The notes: generated by a model not told the origin, from the sequence alone. Numbered from the stretch's first letter, positions 25,157 to 34,592 are shown. The stretch is 64,000 nucleotides of DNA from Treponema ruminis (GCA_017161305.1 CP031518.1:1240001-1304000); one strand, 5' to 3'. Program-made: numbers and translations.

Positions 25157-26019
25157 TACTTAAATATTTCTCCCATAACTCCATTTTGCATATCATTAAT
25201 GCTGTAAATATCATCAAGTACATCGAATGTTTCTTCCAGGTTTCTTGCGGCTGATTTCCAGCCAGCTCCATCTGTAAACCATACAAACTTTGCACCTTTT
25301 ACGTTTTTCATTTCTGTAGCAATTGTTTTATAGCTGCGGGCTGTTTCATTAAGTTTTGAACCACCGCTTCCGTAAAAATTAGTTTCAATGAGATAAATGC
25401 AATTGTCAGTTTTTACAACGAAATCCCATCGTTTTTCCATCTTTCCCTGATTTGAAACTGCTGATAAATCGATATTCCATTTTTTAGAAACTTCAGAAAC
25501 ATACATTTCTTTGAAGTAATTTACATCTCGCTTAAATCCTGCTTTTTGAATATAGCTTTCAACTAAATCTTCCATCTGATGACCGCCACGATTCTTGCGA
25601 CCATTTGAATCAAGACCTGTTTCAACTCCAGTTACATAGTCATATAAATTGTTGATTATGTGATTTGAAAGAAGGTCAAAAAGTCCTGTTTTTTTCATAA
25701 AAAGTTTGTAATCTTCAATAGTGTTTATCTGCTTGTTGAAGGTATAAAGTTTTACATCACCATTTTCACCTGCAAAAATTTCATATTCGCGTACAGCAAG
25801 CAAAATTGGGATACATTTCAAAATCTCTGGATATTTAGAAATCAAGTTTTCAAAATCTCTTTCAATATTCTTTGAACCAATTAACGAATTCAAAATATTC
25901 AATTCGATCTTTATCGAGTCAACGTTATTATAGACTTTATTGAAATCAATGTAATAATTAAAGTCAGCTATACTATATCTAAAATTTGATAGCCAGGTAT
26001 GGAACTCTCTTTTTGACAT
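25156..26019 (-). CDS. Type II restriction endonuclease DpnII-like
   Basis: 287 residues, the usual DpnII length (288). LDSNGRKNRGGHQMEDLV, KRWDFVVKTDNCIYLIETNFYGSGGSKLNETARSYK and FVWFTDGAGWKSAARNLEE are family hallmarks. Expected to cut unmethylated GATC and to be blocked by the methylase encoded next upstream (26028-26918). Second gene of the cluster, 8 bp after the methylase. Confidence 0.93.
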   Translation of the reverse strand: MSKREFHTWLSNFRYSIADFNYYIDFNKVYNNVDSIKIELNILNSLIGSKNIERDFENLISKYPEILKCIPILLAVREYEIFAGENGDVKLYTFNKQINTIEDYKLFMKKTGLFDLLSNHIINNLYDYVTGVETGLDSNGRKNRGGHQMEDLVESYIQKAGFKRDVNYFKEMYVSEVSKKWNIDLSAVSNQGKMEKRWDFVVKTDNCIYLIETNFYGSGGSKLNETARSYKTIATEMKNVKGAKFVWFTDGAGWKSAARNLEETFDVLDDIYSINDMQNGVMGEIFK

Positions 26020-26027
26020 AAAGACCT

Positions 26028-26918
26028 CTAGAAAATGCTTGCAATATTTGAAATTAAAAGTTCTTTAATTGCGCCACGCTTCTTAGCATTAGAATTAATC
26101 ATTCGAGCAGCTGAGACACGTTCAATTTTGAACTTTGAATAAAGATTATCAAAGAACTCATCATTTATATCTGAGTTCTTTGGATCTGAATTGCTAGCTA
26201 CTACAAAAGCACCTTTATTTGATATTTCTGTAATAAAGTTACCAAGTTCAATCTGTTCCTTGTCTGTAAAGCCATTTTCTGAATAAGATGTAAAATCAGC
26301 TGTTCGAGTTAGAGGACGATATGGAGGATCAATATATACGAATGTTGTAGAATCTATAAAATCTTTACATTCTTTATAATCTCCAACCCTCATTTCTACA
26401 TTTTGGAGAAGTTCAGAACATATTTTAAGATTTCTCTCATCGCATAAAAGAGGATTCTTTGCATTATTAAAAGGAACATTAAACAAACCTTTTGAATTAA
26501 CACGGTAAAGACCATTAAAGCATGTTTTATTTAAGAAAATAAAAAGAACTGCCTTTTCAAGATTGTCTGCATCATTTCCATTTACTTTGAGTTCATTATA
26601 ACGCTGGCGTTTTTCATAAAAGAAGGTTTTATTTTCTTCAGGTGAATGCAATTTATAAATTGCTTGTATTTCTGATAATTGAGAAATCATGCCATCACAA
26701 CTGTTCTTTATCTGTGAGTATGTATTAATCAATTCTTTATTAATGTCATTTATTAGGATTGTTTTTGGCTGCTTAGTACTTAGAATATCAAAAAGTACAG
26801 CACCACCGCCAACAAAGGGTTCACAATATTTTTCAATTTTATGAGGATATTTTTCTCTAATTTCTTCAAGTAATTGGCTTTTCCCACCAACCCATTTAAT
26901 AAAAGGTTTTGCCAACAT
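26028..26918 (-). CDS. Dam-type DNA adenine methylase
   Basis: 296 residues, alpha-class: FIKWVGGKSQLLEEI and EPFVGGGAVLFDI (SAM-binding) at the start, FVYIDPPYRPL (DPPY) and the ISNKGAFVVASNSD end. This is the order of Dam/M.DpnIIA, which methylates the adenine of GATC. It protects against the endonuclease next downstream. First gene of the restriction-modification operon; the promoter lies in the AT-rich region above 26918. Confidence 0.93.
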   Translation of the reverse strand: MLAKPFIKWVGGKSQLLEEIREKYPHKIEKYCEPFVGGGAVLFDILSTKQPKTILINDINKELINTYSQIKNSCDGMISQLSEIQAIYKLHSPEENKTFFYEKRQRYNELKVNGNDADNLEKAVLFIFLNKTCFNGLYRVNSKGLFNVPFNNAKNPLLCDERNLKICSELLQNVEMRVGDYKECKDFIDSTTFVYIDPPYRPLTRTADFTSYSENGFTDKEQIELGNFITEISNKGAFVVASNSDPKNSDINDEFFDNLYSKFKIERVSAARMINSNAKKRGAIKELLISNIASIF

Positions 26919-27044
26919 AGTATCTATATTCTACTATTTTTTAACAAAATTTTCTATATTTTTCCTCACCATTTAAACTTTGACCATAATATAATCTCCT
27001 ACCCCACTTTATCATTTTCAGGAAATTCATTCTATAATCACACT

Positions 27045-27170
27045 CCCGCGTTAGGGATTGTAACCCCTGCGAAGCAGTTCTGGAATGAGCGCAGCGAATG
27101 GAAGAATGGAGCGCGGTTAGCGCGGAAGGGTGAAAAGCCCGACCGACCGCGTAAGCGGGCGGGAACGCCG
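27045..27170 (+). repeat. Dispersed GC-rich repeat, copy 1
   Basis: About 125 bp, much richer in GC than its surroundings. Begins with GCGTTAGGGATTG, then CTGCGAAGCAGT, GAGCGCAGCGAATGG, GGAGCGCGG, GCGCGGAAG, AAAGCCCGACC and a GCGTAAGCGGGCGGGAACGCC end. The same sequence blocks occur inverted at 38652-38813 and 50558-50680. The region on either side (26919-27044, 27171-27340) holds nothing else that I can name. Confidence 0.85.
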
Positions 27171-27340
27171 GTATTCTGCTATTGGCAGGGGGCAGTTTGT
27201 TACGCGGGAATAAAAATCCCAGAATTACATTGATTTATTTTAAAGTTAGATTTATAGTAATTTTAAGAATATCTGTTTGTTCAACGACCGTCAATTCTTC
27301 GTGGGCGGGAAATTAAAATCACTGTATAGGGAATATTTTT

Positions 27341-28990
27341 ATGGAGAAACGAAAACTCAGCACAAGCCTTATTTTTGCGATTGTTATTTTTACTATCGCG
27401 CTTTCCTTTTGTCTTGGTCTTATTGGATATAAGACTTTCTATGGCGGAATGATTAAAAAATACAAGACTTATGAGGAAACTGTCCTTAACCTTGTAATCT
27501 CTGATTTTGACTGGGATGCAGTTGCCGTAAGCATTCAAAATCAGGAAGAAGATGAAGCAATACAGGCTTTGAGGGCCCGGCTAAACTATATTAAGTCAAA
27601 TTCTGAAATTTCATATCTTTATATGCTCGAACCGCTTAATACGAACGAAACTGACAACATGCGCTATATTTGTGAGGGCTATACTCCTGCTGAAGTTGAA
27701 AGGGGTGAAGATGTTGTCAAGTTTGGAAAAATGAGCGGAAGCGAATACCCTGTTGAGGTCGCCGCAGACTATCTTAATTTCTTTAACAACAGCAAAAAAG
27801 ATGAATTCTGGTACTATCCCAACAAAACTGAATGGGGCTATGTTTTCACGACTTCAAGGGTTGTGCGCTCTTCGTCAGGCAAGCCGCTCGGAGTTCTCAG
27901 CGTAGACATCTATATGAGTGACATCGGACGAACTCTCCGTATCTTTCCCCTCGTGATTTTTACGGCCAGTTTGATTTTTTCTGTGATTTTTATTTTGATT
28001 CTCACTCTCTGGCTGGAAAAGCGTGTCGTTATCCCTCTTTCAAAACTGCAAAAATCTGCTGAGCAATTCCTTAAAAGCAGCCATGACAAAAGTGACCCGG
28101 CATCCCTTACTTTTACTGCTCCTGATATTAAGACAAAAGATGAAATTGAGGCTCTTTCTACTGCCCTTCTGACAATGGCTTCCGATTTAAAATCTTACAT
28201 GAAGAATTTAATGCACGAAACCGCAGAAAAAGAGCGCATCGGGGCCGAACTTAATGTTGCGACCCATATTCAGTCGAGCATGCTCCCGATTATTTTCCCT
28301 CCTTTCCCAAGCAAAGAGGAAGTCGATATTTTTGCCTCAATGACTCCTGCAAAAGAAGTCGGCGGTGATTTTTATGATTTTTTCATGGTTGATGACAGGC
28401 ATATTGCAATTGTTGTTGCCGATGTTTCCGGAAAGGGTGTTCCTGCCGCATTATTCATGGTCATCGGAAAAACGCTCATAAAAGATCATACAACTCCTGG
28501 CATGGATCCTGCCGAAGTCTTCATGAAAGTAAATAATCTTCTTTGCGAATCAAATGGCGCAGAACTTTTCATAACCGCCTTTGAAGGAGTCCTGGACATT
28601 GTAACGGGTGAATTCAGATTCGTAGATGCAGGTCATGAGCCTCCATATATTTGGCACGACGGAAAATTCACAGCCCACCGGGTAAAGCCTGATTTCGTTC
28701 TTGCCGGTTTTGAAGGCACGAAATATGCTTCCGGAAGCATTTTCCTTGAGCCTGGAGATAAAATTCTCGAATATACCGACGGTGTTAATGAAGCTACAAA
28801 CGCCAATAACGAACTTTACGGAGATGAAAGACTCAATGCCGTTCTAAACAGGGATAATTGTGGTGCAAAAAGCTGCAAAGACATTATTTCTACCGTAAAA
28901 GCCGATATTGACAGATTTGTTGCCGACGCTCCTCAGTTTGATGATATCACAATGCTCTGCCTTGAATTTAAAAAGCGGCTGGAAATCTAA
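27341..28990 (+). CDS. SpoIIE-type PP2C phosphatase with HAMP
   Basis: 549 residues. N-terminal membrane helix (LIFAIVIFTIALSFCLGLIG), a sensor domain (about 40-195), second helix (VIFTASLIFSVIFILILTLW, near 206-226) and a HAMP, then the phosphatase: ELNVATHIQSSMLP, AKEVGGDFYDFF, VVADVSGKGVPAALFM, VDAGHEPPYIW and FDDITMLCLEF, with the Asp residues that bind Mn. It is a membrane-bound Ser/Thr phosphatase that probably switches an anti-sigma factor system. Faces the LytTR gene tail to tail. Confidence 0.93.
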   Translation: MEKRKLSTSLIFAIVIFTIALSFCLGLIGYKTFYGGMIKKYKTYEETVLNLVISDFDWDAVAVSIQNQEEDEAIQALRARLNYIKSNSEISYLYMLEPLNTNETDNMRYICEGYTPAEVERGEDVVKFGKMSGSEYPVEVAADYLNFFNNSKKDEFWYYPNKTEWGYVFTTSRVVRSSSGKPLGVLSVDIYMSDIGRTLRIFPLVIFTASLIFSVIFILILTLWLEKRVVIPLSKLQKSAEQFLKSSHDKSDPASLTFTAPDIKTKDEIEALSTALLTMASDLKSYMKNLMHETAEKERIGAELNVATHIQSSMLPIIFPPFPSKEEVDIFASMTPAKEVGGDFYDFFMVDDRHIAIVVADVSGKGVPAALFMVIGKTLIKDHTTPGMDPAEVFMKVNNLLCESNGAELFITAFEGVLDIVTGEFRFVDAGHEPPYIWHDGKFTAHRVKPDFVLAGFEGTKYASGSIFLEPGDKILEYTDGVNEATNANNELYGDERLNAVLNRDNCGAKSCKDIISTVKADIDRFVADAPQFDDITMLCLEFKKRLEI

Positions 28991-29014
28991 TAGTAGTATA
29001 AAACAAGATTTGTC

Positions 29015-30115
29015 TCAGGCAATCGCCTCTTTTAACAAATGAGCATACTTGCGGCTTACAAGGACTTCTTCTCCGTTCAGCATTTTGACATAGAGGCGGC
29101 TGTTGAGGGCCGGGCGGACGACTTCAATCTTCCTCAAATTTATCAGATGGGACTTTGAAACCCTGATAATGCCAGCCGAGTGAGCAATTTCCTCAACCTG
29201 ATACAAACGAAGCTTTACATTGTAAATTTCGTCTTTCGTGTAGGCAAAAACCTGTTCCGCATCAGCTTCAAAATACAATATTTCAGAAAGAGGAAGTTTT
29301 ATTCGTGTATCACAATCACCAAAAGCTTCGATTTTTGGCCTTACAGTCTGATTTTCAGGATCAGGCTGGGCATCTTTTTCACTTTCGACGGCTGCTTCAT
29401 TAAAGACAACCGCTTCGGTCATGTTCTTTGTATCAAGAATATCAAAACAGAAAATTCCGATATAAAAGACCGCCGCTCCGACCGTAAATCCAAAAGCAGT
29501 CGTATCATAACCTGGAACCAGGCGCAAAACATTGATAATCCAGAAAGCAACTATCGCAGTAATCGCAATCGAAGTGATGATAAACTGACGGCGCTTGCAG
29601 GAGTCCTTTTCCTTAATCGCGCTGCTAATCATCAGTTTTAAGACAATGACGGCATAGCAGAAACACATGACATCGTAAACAAAATGCACAGGTCCCCGCT
29701 CAAGTACAAGATGAGGGAAAAGCCCGTCTTCTACAAACTGATACGATCTGTAGTAAAAGGGATTAAAGGGCATTGTCAAAACCATCAGATATATGATCAC
29801 GTGAACATGAGACAAAAAGGTCGTGACTTTGGGATAGCGCTTGCCAGTGCACAAAAAGAGAGCGAATTTCAAAAGTGTAAATGGAATCCAGGCGCGGCAG
29901 ATATAAGTGAACTGCCAGATAAGAAAGGCCTCGCGTTCAGTCTGGGCGTTCATCAAGGCAAGGTAGCCGGCATTATTTACAAGAGTCGTAATACAATAGA
30001 AGAAAAACCATCCGTGGGCCGGTTTTGACCATTTTTTGATGATATAGGCACACAGAAAAATCATGAGAATAATGCTGAAATATTGTATACAAAGAAGAAC
30101 AGAAAAGATTGACAT
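29015..30115 (-). CDS. Membrane-bound LytTR regulator
   Basis: 366 residues. The first ~225 residues have seven hydrophobic segments (like the histidine-kinase N-terminal 7TM region) and the last ~100 residues are a LytTR DNA-binding domain (RIKLPLSEILYFEADAEQVFAYT, ...GIIRVSKSHLINLRKI, NGEEVLVSRKYAHLL). A response regulator domain is absent, so a signal must pass directly from the membrane part to DNA. Its gene faces the SpoIIE phosphatase gene but no mechanism linking them is visible. Confidence 0.88.
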   Translation of the reverse strand: MSIFSVLLCIQYFSIILMIFLCAYIIKKWSKPAHGWFFFYCITTLVNNAGYLALMNAQTEREAFLIWQFTYICRAWIPFTLLKFALFLCTGKRYPKVTTFLSHVHVIIYLMVLTMPFNPFYYRSYQFVEDGLFPHLVLERGPVHFVYDVMCFCYAVIVLKLMISSAIKEKDSCKRRQFIITSIAITAIVAFWIINVLRLVPGYDTTAFGFTVGAAVFYIGIFCFDILDTKNMTEAVVFNEAAVESEKDAQPDPENQTVRPKIEAFGDCDTRIKLPLSEILYFEADAEQVFAYTKDEIYNVKLRLYQVEEIAHSAGIIRVSKSHLINLRKIEVVRPALNSRLYVKMLNGEEVLVSRKYAHLLKEAIA

Positions 30116-30212
30116 ATATTTACTTTTTTCTTTTATTATCCATTTAATCGATTTTTTTGTCTATTAGTTCTATATAATACTTCCTCCCAGCTGGATTGTG
30201 ATATAATAAATC

Positions 30213-30884
30213 ATGGACTTCAGCTACATTTTTCGTTCTGCAAAAATCAAAAGGGATTCTCTGAAAGAGGCAGGATTTACAAAAATTGACGGCGGCAATT
30301 ATAAAATGTGCCTTCCGATTTCAAACGGCAGCTTCAAGGCTGAAATTTCGCTGTCACTTTCGGACGAAAGCCTGACGGTTCACCTCTTTGATTCTGCTAC
30401 CAGCGAAAAATATGCCCTTTTTGACAGGACTTCTTCTAACGGAGCCTTTGTCACATCCCTCAGAGAAGAAGTCCAGAAGATTATCGATGACATTAAAACG
30501 CGCTGTTTTGCCACCAATGATTTGAAAGATGATTTCATCGCCTGGATTAACACAAAATTTGGAGCTGTCCCAGACTATCCCTGGCCGGATGACGCCCCCT
30601 ACTCTTTTGTTTTCCGCTGTCCGAACGGAAAATGGTTCGCCCTGGTTATGAAAATCAAATACCGCCAGCTGGGACTCACAGGCGACGAGGAACTTTGGGT
30701 AGTAAACATGAAAGCCGAACAGGAGTCCATCCCTGCCCTGGTTGACCGAAAATCAATCTTCCCCGCCTGGCACATGAACAAAAAACACTGGATTACAGTC
30801 CTTCTCACCGCCACAACCGATTTTGGGAAGCTGTGTGAGCTGACGGAAAAAAGCTATGAGCTGGTGGGTGGGAAACGAGGATGA
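30213..30884 (+). CDS. MmcQ/YjbR family protein
   Basis: 223 residues. The C-terminal half (AWINTKFGAVPDYPWPDDAPYSFVFRCPNGKWFALVM, ...SIFPAWHMNKKHWITVLL) is the MmcQ/YjbR (DUF419) domain, a double-wing DNA-binding-like fold. An extra N-terminal ~90-residue domain is also seen in larger family members. TATAAT (30202-30207) ends five bases before the ATG, so the mRNA is probably leaderless. Confidence 0.87.
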   Translation: MDFSYIFRSAKIKRDSLKEAGFTKIDGGNYKMCLPISNGSFKAEISLSLSDESLTVHLFDSATSEKYALFDRTSSNGAFVTSLREEVQKIIDDIKTRCFATNDLKDDFIAWINTKFGAVPDYPWPDDAPYSFVFRCPNGKWFALVMKIKYRQLGLTGDEELWVVNMKAEQESIPALVDRKSIFPAWHMNKKHWITVLLTATTDFGKLCELTEKSYELVGGKRG

Positions 30885-30973
30885 GGGGGATCCCATGCAA
30901 GAACTGTAGCTTATTTAGTCCTGCATGTTATATAATTAACAATTAACCGCCATCAGTCACACAGGAGTTTACG

Positions 30974-31450
30974 ATGTTCAGACCAATGAGAAGGTTCAAG
31001 CAGCAGATTACGGATGCTGAATGCAAAGAGATTTTGAAAAACGAAAAGCACGGAGTCCTTTCGCTGCTCGGAGATGACGGCTATCCATACGGTCTGCCGC
31101 TTTCGCACCTTTACAGCGAGGAAGACAATAAGATTTACTTCCACGGCGCAAAAGAAGGCCACAAAATCGACGCAATCAAGAACTACGACAAGGCAAGTTT
31201 CTGCGTAATGGATAAAGGCTTTTGCAAAGAGGGCGAATGGGCACTGAACATCAACAGCGTAATCGTCTTCGGAAAAATCCGCCTTGTGACCGACCAGGAG
31301 CTCACCCGCAGAATCTGCACAAAACTCGTACAAAAGTTCACGGACGACCAGGAATATCTTGAAAAAGAGCTGACAAACGCCCTGCCTCGAGTTCAGTGCC
31401 TTGAGCTGGAGATTGAGCACATGACAGGCAAGCTGGTGAACGAGGCGTAA
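30974..31450 (+). CDS. Pyridoxamine-phosphate-oxidase-like flavin protein
   Basis: 158 residues. NEKHGVLSLLGDDGYPYGLPLSHLYSEEDNKIYFHGAKEGHKIDAIKNYDKASF is the PPOX/NimA-type split-barrel that binds FMN or a similar flavin. Such proteins in anaerobes often reduce nitroimidazoles or are of unknown substrate. CAGGAG site; single gene with short flanks. Confidence 0.88.
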   Translation: MFRPMRRFKQQITDAECKEILKNEKHGVLSLLGDDGYPYGLPLSHLYSEEDNKIYFHGAKEGHKIDAIKNYDKASFCVMDKGFCKEGEWALNINSVIVFGKIRLVTDQELTRRICTKLVQKFTDDQEYLEKELTNALPRVQCLELEIEHMTGKLVNEA

Positions 31451-31496
31451 AAACAAATTACAGTGCAATGTATCAGGTCATTATTCTAACTAAACT

Positions 31497-31931
31497 CTAC
31501 AAATCTTTGATCAGAAGAAACTTTTTATTTCCATCAGGAATGTCATTCAGCTCCCCAATGATTTTGTAGCCGTGCTTTTTGTAAAAGTCTGGTGCCTGCC
31601 AGGACATTGTATCAACATGAACAGAATGGCAGCCCCGCTTTTTTGCTTCTGATTCTGCCGCTTCAAGCAGTTTGGAACCAAGTCCATGCTTACGATATTT
31701 TTCATCAACCCAAAGAATATCGATATGCATCCAGCCCCAGTATGTACCGCCTAAGATTCCGGCAATAACTTTTTTGTTCTCATCATATTCAACAATATTC
31801 AAAAGAACATGATTATCAGGTCCGACCTTTTCATCATTGAACTTTCTCAGCGCATCATTTACGAAATTGATTTCGTTTTCTCTTGGATTAAAATTCATTT
31901 CCAATTCCATTTCCCTTATTATATCAGACAT
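31497..31931 (-). CDS. GNAT family N-acetyltransferase
   Basis: 144 residues. Acetyl-CoA motif DILWVDEKYRKHGLGSKLLEAAESEAKKRGCHSVHVDTMSWQAPDFYKKHGYKIIGE (R-x2-G-x-G/A) is clear. Length is usual for the family. The gene's 5' end (MSDIIRE) is copied, in decayed form, at 44976-45003 in front of another acetyltransferase remnant. Confidence 0.9.
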   Translation of the reverse strand: MSDIIREMELEMNFNPRENEINFVNDALRKFNDEKVGPDNHVLLNIVEYDENKKVIAGILGGTYWGWMHIDILWVDEKYRKHGLGSKLLEAAESEAKKRGCHSVHVDTMSWQAPDFYKKHGYKIIGELNDIPDGNKKFLLIKDL

Positions 31932-32069
31932 TTCTGCTCAAAACACTGAAACAACTCTCGTTTTGTGATAAAATATTAAAAATTGATTTTTTCAGCCAGG
32001 CAAAGGTCTGTTTGTAAGCAAAAATTACCGGCGTAACAAAAGCCGAAGTCAAAATAAAACGAGGTTTAT

Positions 32070-32666
32070 ATGTTCTGGGATAAAATATCTGGCTTATATG
32101 ATTTATTTGAAAATATTTACAACAGGAAGGTCTACACCGGCACTGGGCGCAAAGTTGCTGAATACATCGAATCCGGTGACGAAGTTTTGGAATGTGCCTG
32201 CGGAACCGGCGCTATCAGCATTTATATCGCTCCGAAGTGCAATAAGCTGATTGCCACAGACTTTTCTGACGGAATGCTCAAACAAGCCTCTAAAAAATGC
32301 CGTCATTTCAATACAGTCACTGTCCAGAAAGCTGATATCACACATCTTGATTTTGCAGATGCCAGCTTTGACAAGGTCGTGGCAGGAAATGTAATTCACC
32401 TTCTTCCAGAACCGGAAAAGGCACTTGCTGAACTTCAGCGCGTCACAAAACCGGGCGGAACCATCATCATTCCGACATACATCAACAAGTCAAAACGGAG
32501 CGGCACTTTGGCGGTAAAATTCATCGAACTGCTGGGCGCAAGCTTCAAGCGTCAGTTCGATTTTGAGTCATACAAACTCTTTTTTGCCGACATGGGCTAT
32601 TCCAACATCGATTACGCAGTTGTTGACGGAAGGATGCCGTGCGCACTTGCGATTATTAAAAACTGA
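32070..32666 (+). CDS. Class I SAM-dependent methyltransferase
   Basis: 198 residues. VLECACGTGAISIYIA (motif I), ATDFSDGMLKQA (motif II acidic residue), ADASFDKVVAGNVIHLLP and PGGTIIIPTY show the UbiE-like Rossmann methyltransferase fold. Cytosolic. Substrate unknown. GAGG-type ribosome site; not clearly in an operon. Confidence 0.9.
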   Translation: MFWDKISGLYDLFENIYNRKVYTGTGRKVAEYIESGDEVLECACGTGAISIYIAPKCNKLIATDFSDGMLKQASKKCRHFNTVTVQKADITHLDFADASFDKVVAGNVIHLLPEPEKALAELQRVTKPGGTIIIPTYINKSKRSGTLAVKFIELLGASFKRQFDFESYKLFFADMGYSNIDYAVVDGRMPCALAIIKN

Positions 32667-32717
32667 TTATGCCCATCCCTTCCCCACCGAACTCAAGCCT
32701 AACTTTGCCGCATTGAA

Positions 32718-33317
32718 TTATTGATTACACGCTTTTATTGCACCGGCGGCGTGAATCCTTACAACCCGTTCTGTGTCTTTTTCTGTAAGCTCCTGAAGTT
32801 TTGAAAGATATGGTTTTACATATTCAGGCTTACGTTTTCCAAGAACTCTTAAAATTTCGGGAGCTTCAATTCTTACCCGGTTTGATTCATCATCTAAAAG
32901 TGAACGAAAAATATTCATCTTAGATTCAAATGCTCCCGGAAAATTTGTTGCAATATTTTCACATGCCCAGATAAATGCAATTCTTACTTTTTCCGAACTG
33001 TCTGCTGCATAAAGAAAGAGATTCTCAAAATGAGGCTTAATTAATTCAATATCATTTCTCCCAATTCTTCCAATTGCATTGATAGCTCTTTCTCTTAGAA
33101 GTGCATTTTCTGATTCCAAAAAAGCAGCAATGGTCGGTATATACGGCTCAACGGCCGATCCATGTATAAGACCTGTTTCACCTAAAATCCAGATAGCTTT
33201 TGCCTGAACTTTTTCGTTTTCATTTTTAAGACAGAGTGCAACAAAGTCTAACTGTTCCAACCATGCTGATTTATTTTTATAAATTTCTGAAAGTTGTTTG
33301 TATGTCTCGTTTGTCAT
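32718..33317 (-). CDS. HEAT-repeat protein
   Basis: 199 residues made of repeated two-helix units (NEKVQAKAIWILGETG, NALLRERAINAIGRIG, SEKVRIAFIWACENI, SNRVRIEAPEILRVLG, RVVRIHAAGAIKA), typical HEAT or AlkD-like repeats. Probably a protein- or DNA-binding scaffold. Its start overlaps the PadR gene stop by four bases, so it is translated from the same mRNA. Confidence 0.85.
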   Translation of the reverse strand: MTNETYKQLSEIYKNKSAWLEQLDFVALCLKNENEKVQAKAIWILGETGLIHGSAVEPYIPTIAAFLESENALLRERAINAIGRIGRNDIELIKPHFENLFLYAADSSEKVRIAFIWACENIATNFPGAFESKMNIFRSLLDDESNRVRIEAPEILRVLGKRKPEYVKPYLSKLQELTEKDTERVVRIHAAGAIKACNQ

Positions 33318-33817
33318 AGTTTGCTCAAAGTTTCCTTTTCCATTTCAACAATTCGAATCATGCGTTCTATCGCACAGATAGCTGAATAAGGAACTTTATG
33401 CTGGAGCATAATATCACGATTTTGTTTTGTTCCTTTTTCATATTCATCAAGCAGGGCTGCTCTCTTTTGTTTTGCAGTATTTAATTCTTCTTTATTCAAA
33501 ATATCTGAATACATTACTGCAAGACAGAACCAGACTGTATCGTAATCAACCTGATTAAACAGTGCGATTACCGTATTCTTCAGTTCCTGTTTACCTTTAT
33601 CTGTAATGCGATAAATAGCTTTTGCTTGAGATTCTCCGGAATCTTCGATGAAGGCTTTTTTTTGAAGACGAAGGCAAGTTTCATATAAGGTTGTTGCACC
33701 AATCGGAAGCCAGTATTTCATATTCATACTGTCTATCATCTTTAGCATATCATATGCATTTTTTTTGCCTTTACATAAAAGACCTAAAATGACAATTGAA
33801 GTTTTCGACAACATCAA
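33314..33817 (-). CDS. PadR family transcriptional regulator
   Basis: 167 residues. Residues 1-85 are the PadR winged helix (SKTSIVILGLLCKGKKNAYDMLKMID ... LPIGATTLYETCLRLQKKAFIED), followed by the long helices used for dimerisation. Overlaps the upstream CPBP gene and the downstream HEAT gene by four bases each. The palindromic promoter in front of the operon (34564-34592) is a good target for its own binding. Confidence 0.92.
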   Translation of the reverse strand: MMLSKTSIVILGLLCKGKKNAYDMLKMIDSMNMKYWLPIGATTLYETCLRLQKKAFIEDSGESQAKAIYRITDKGKQELKNTVIALFNQVDYDTVWFCLAVMYSDILNKEELNTAKQKRAALLDEYEKGTKQNRDIMLQHKVPYSAICAIERMIRIVEMEKETLSKL

Positions 33818-34545
33818 CGGCTCCTTCTTATTTTTCTAAAAACAATCCATAAGATTGAGAAGGTCAACACTATTAAAGCAAATATGAATGACTGGATATT
33901 TTTAATTCCTTCACCAGCTTCTGAAGAAACAATTACATCCCATAAAGCACCAACTCCCCAGAAGAAAGGAAAGACAATTAAAAGATTCTGAGTAATGTAA
34001 TAAACAGAACAATACATTACACCAACAAAAAAGAGATGCAAAAATTCCGGCTGAAAACCAGCATGGTGAAATGAATAAAATACCGAGGTCAAAAGAATTG
34101 CAGGAATAATACCGAATGCTTTTTCAAAACTCATCCGAAGAAAGCCGTAAATAAAGGTCATTTCAAAAATACCTGCAACCAGGATATAAACGGCAGCATA
34201 TAAATTTGAAAGAGTTAATATATTTTGAGGAATCTGCTCTTTAAGAAAGATGCCGGCAAGACATGCGGCAAAAACAAGATTCAGAATGATACTGAGTTTT
34301 ATTTTTCGATTTGTAAATCCTATTGCCTGTCTGACATCATTGTTTTTTTCGATGTATAAAGAAACGAACACAACTCCTAACCCGAAAATCATTAAGACAT
34401 CACGCAATATAAATGAAATGATTGTATCAAAAGTTGAATTACTTCCAAACGGAAGCATCAAAAGACTAAGGGCAATCATCATAAAACCTGCAAATAAAGC
34501 TATTACAGTTTGTTTTGTAAAATTGAATCTGAATAATTTATGCAT
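33814..34545 (-). CDS. CPBP/CAAX-type membrane protease
   Basis: 243 residues with about seven membrane segments. The CPBP (ABI) motif series is partial: FEMTFIYGFLR (one Glu and the Arg of EExxxR), FYSFHHAG (FxxxH) and ALWDVI in the place of HxxxN/D. Members cleave prenyl proteins or bacteriocin peptides, or give self-immunity. First gene of a three-gene operon with a PadR regulator. AGGAG site. Confidence 0.82.
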   Translation of the reverse strand: MHKLFRFNFTKQTVIALFAGFMMIALSLLMLPFGSNSTFDTIISFILRDVLMIFGLGVVFVSLYIEKNNDVRQAIGFTNRKIKLSIILNLVFAACLAGIFLKEQIPQNILTLSNLYAAVYILVAGIFEMTFIYGFLRMSFEKAFGIIPAILLTSVFYSFHHAGFQPEFLHLFFVGVMYCSVYYITQNLLIVFPFFWGVGALWDVIVSSEAGEGIKNIQSFIFALIVLTFSILWIVFRKIRRSR

Positions 34546-34563
34546 TTGAATCTCCTGTCTTCT

Positions 34564-34592
34564 CTTATACTACGTATACGTAGTAGTGTCAA
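34564..34592 (-). promoter_or_regulatory. Promoter with palindromic operator (PadR operon)
   Basis: On the minus strand TTGACA (34592-34587), 17-bp spacer and TATAAG (34569-34564). The spacer contains ACTACGTATACGTAGT (34569-34584), a perfect 16-bp palindrome. Binding there would block the promoter. The only transcription factor gene nearby is the PadR gene of this operon. Confidence 0.8.
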
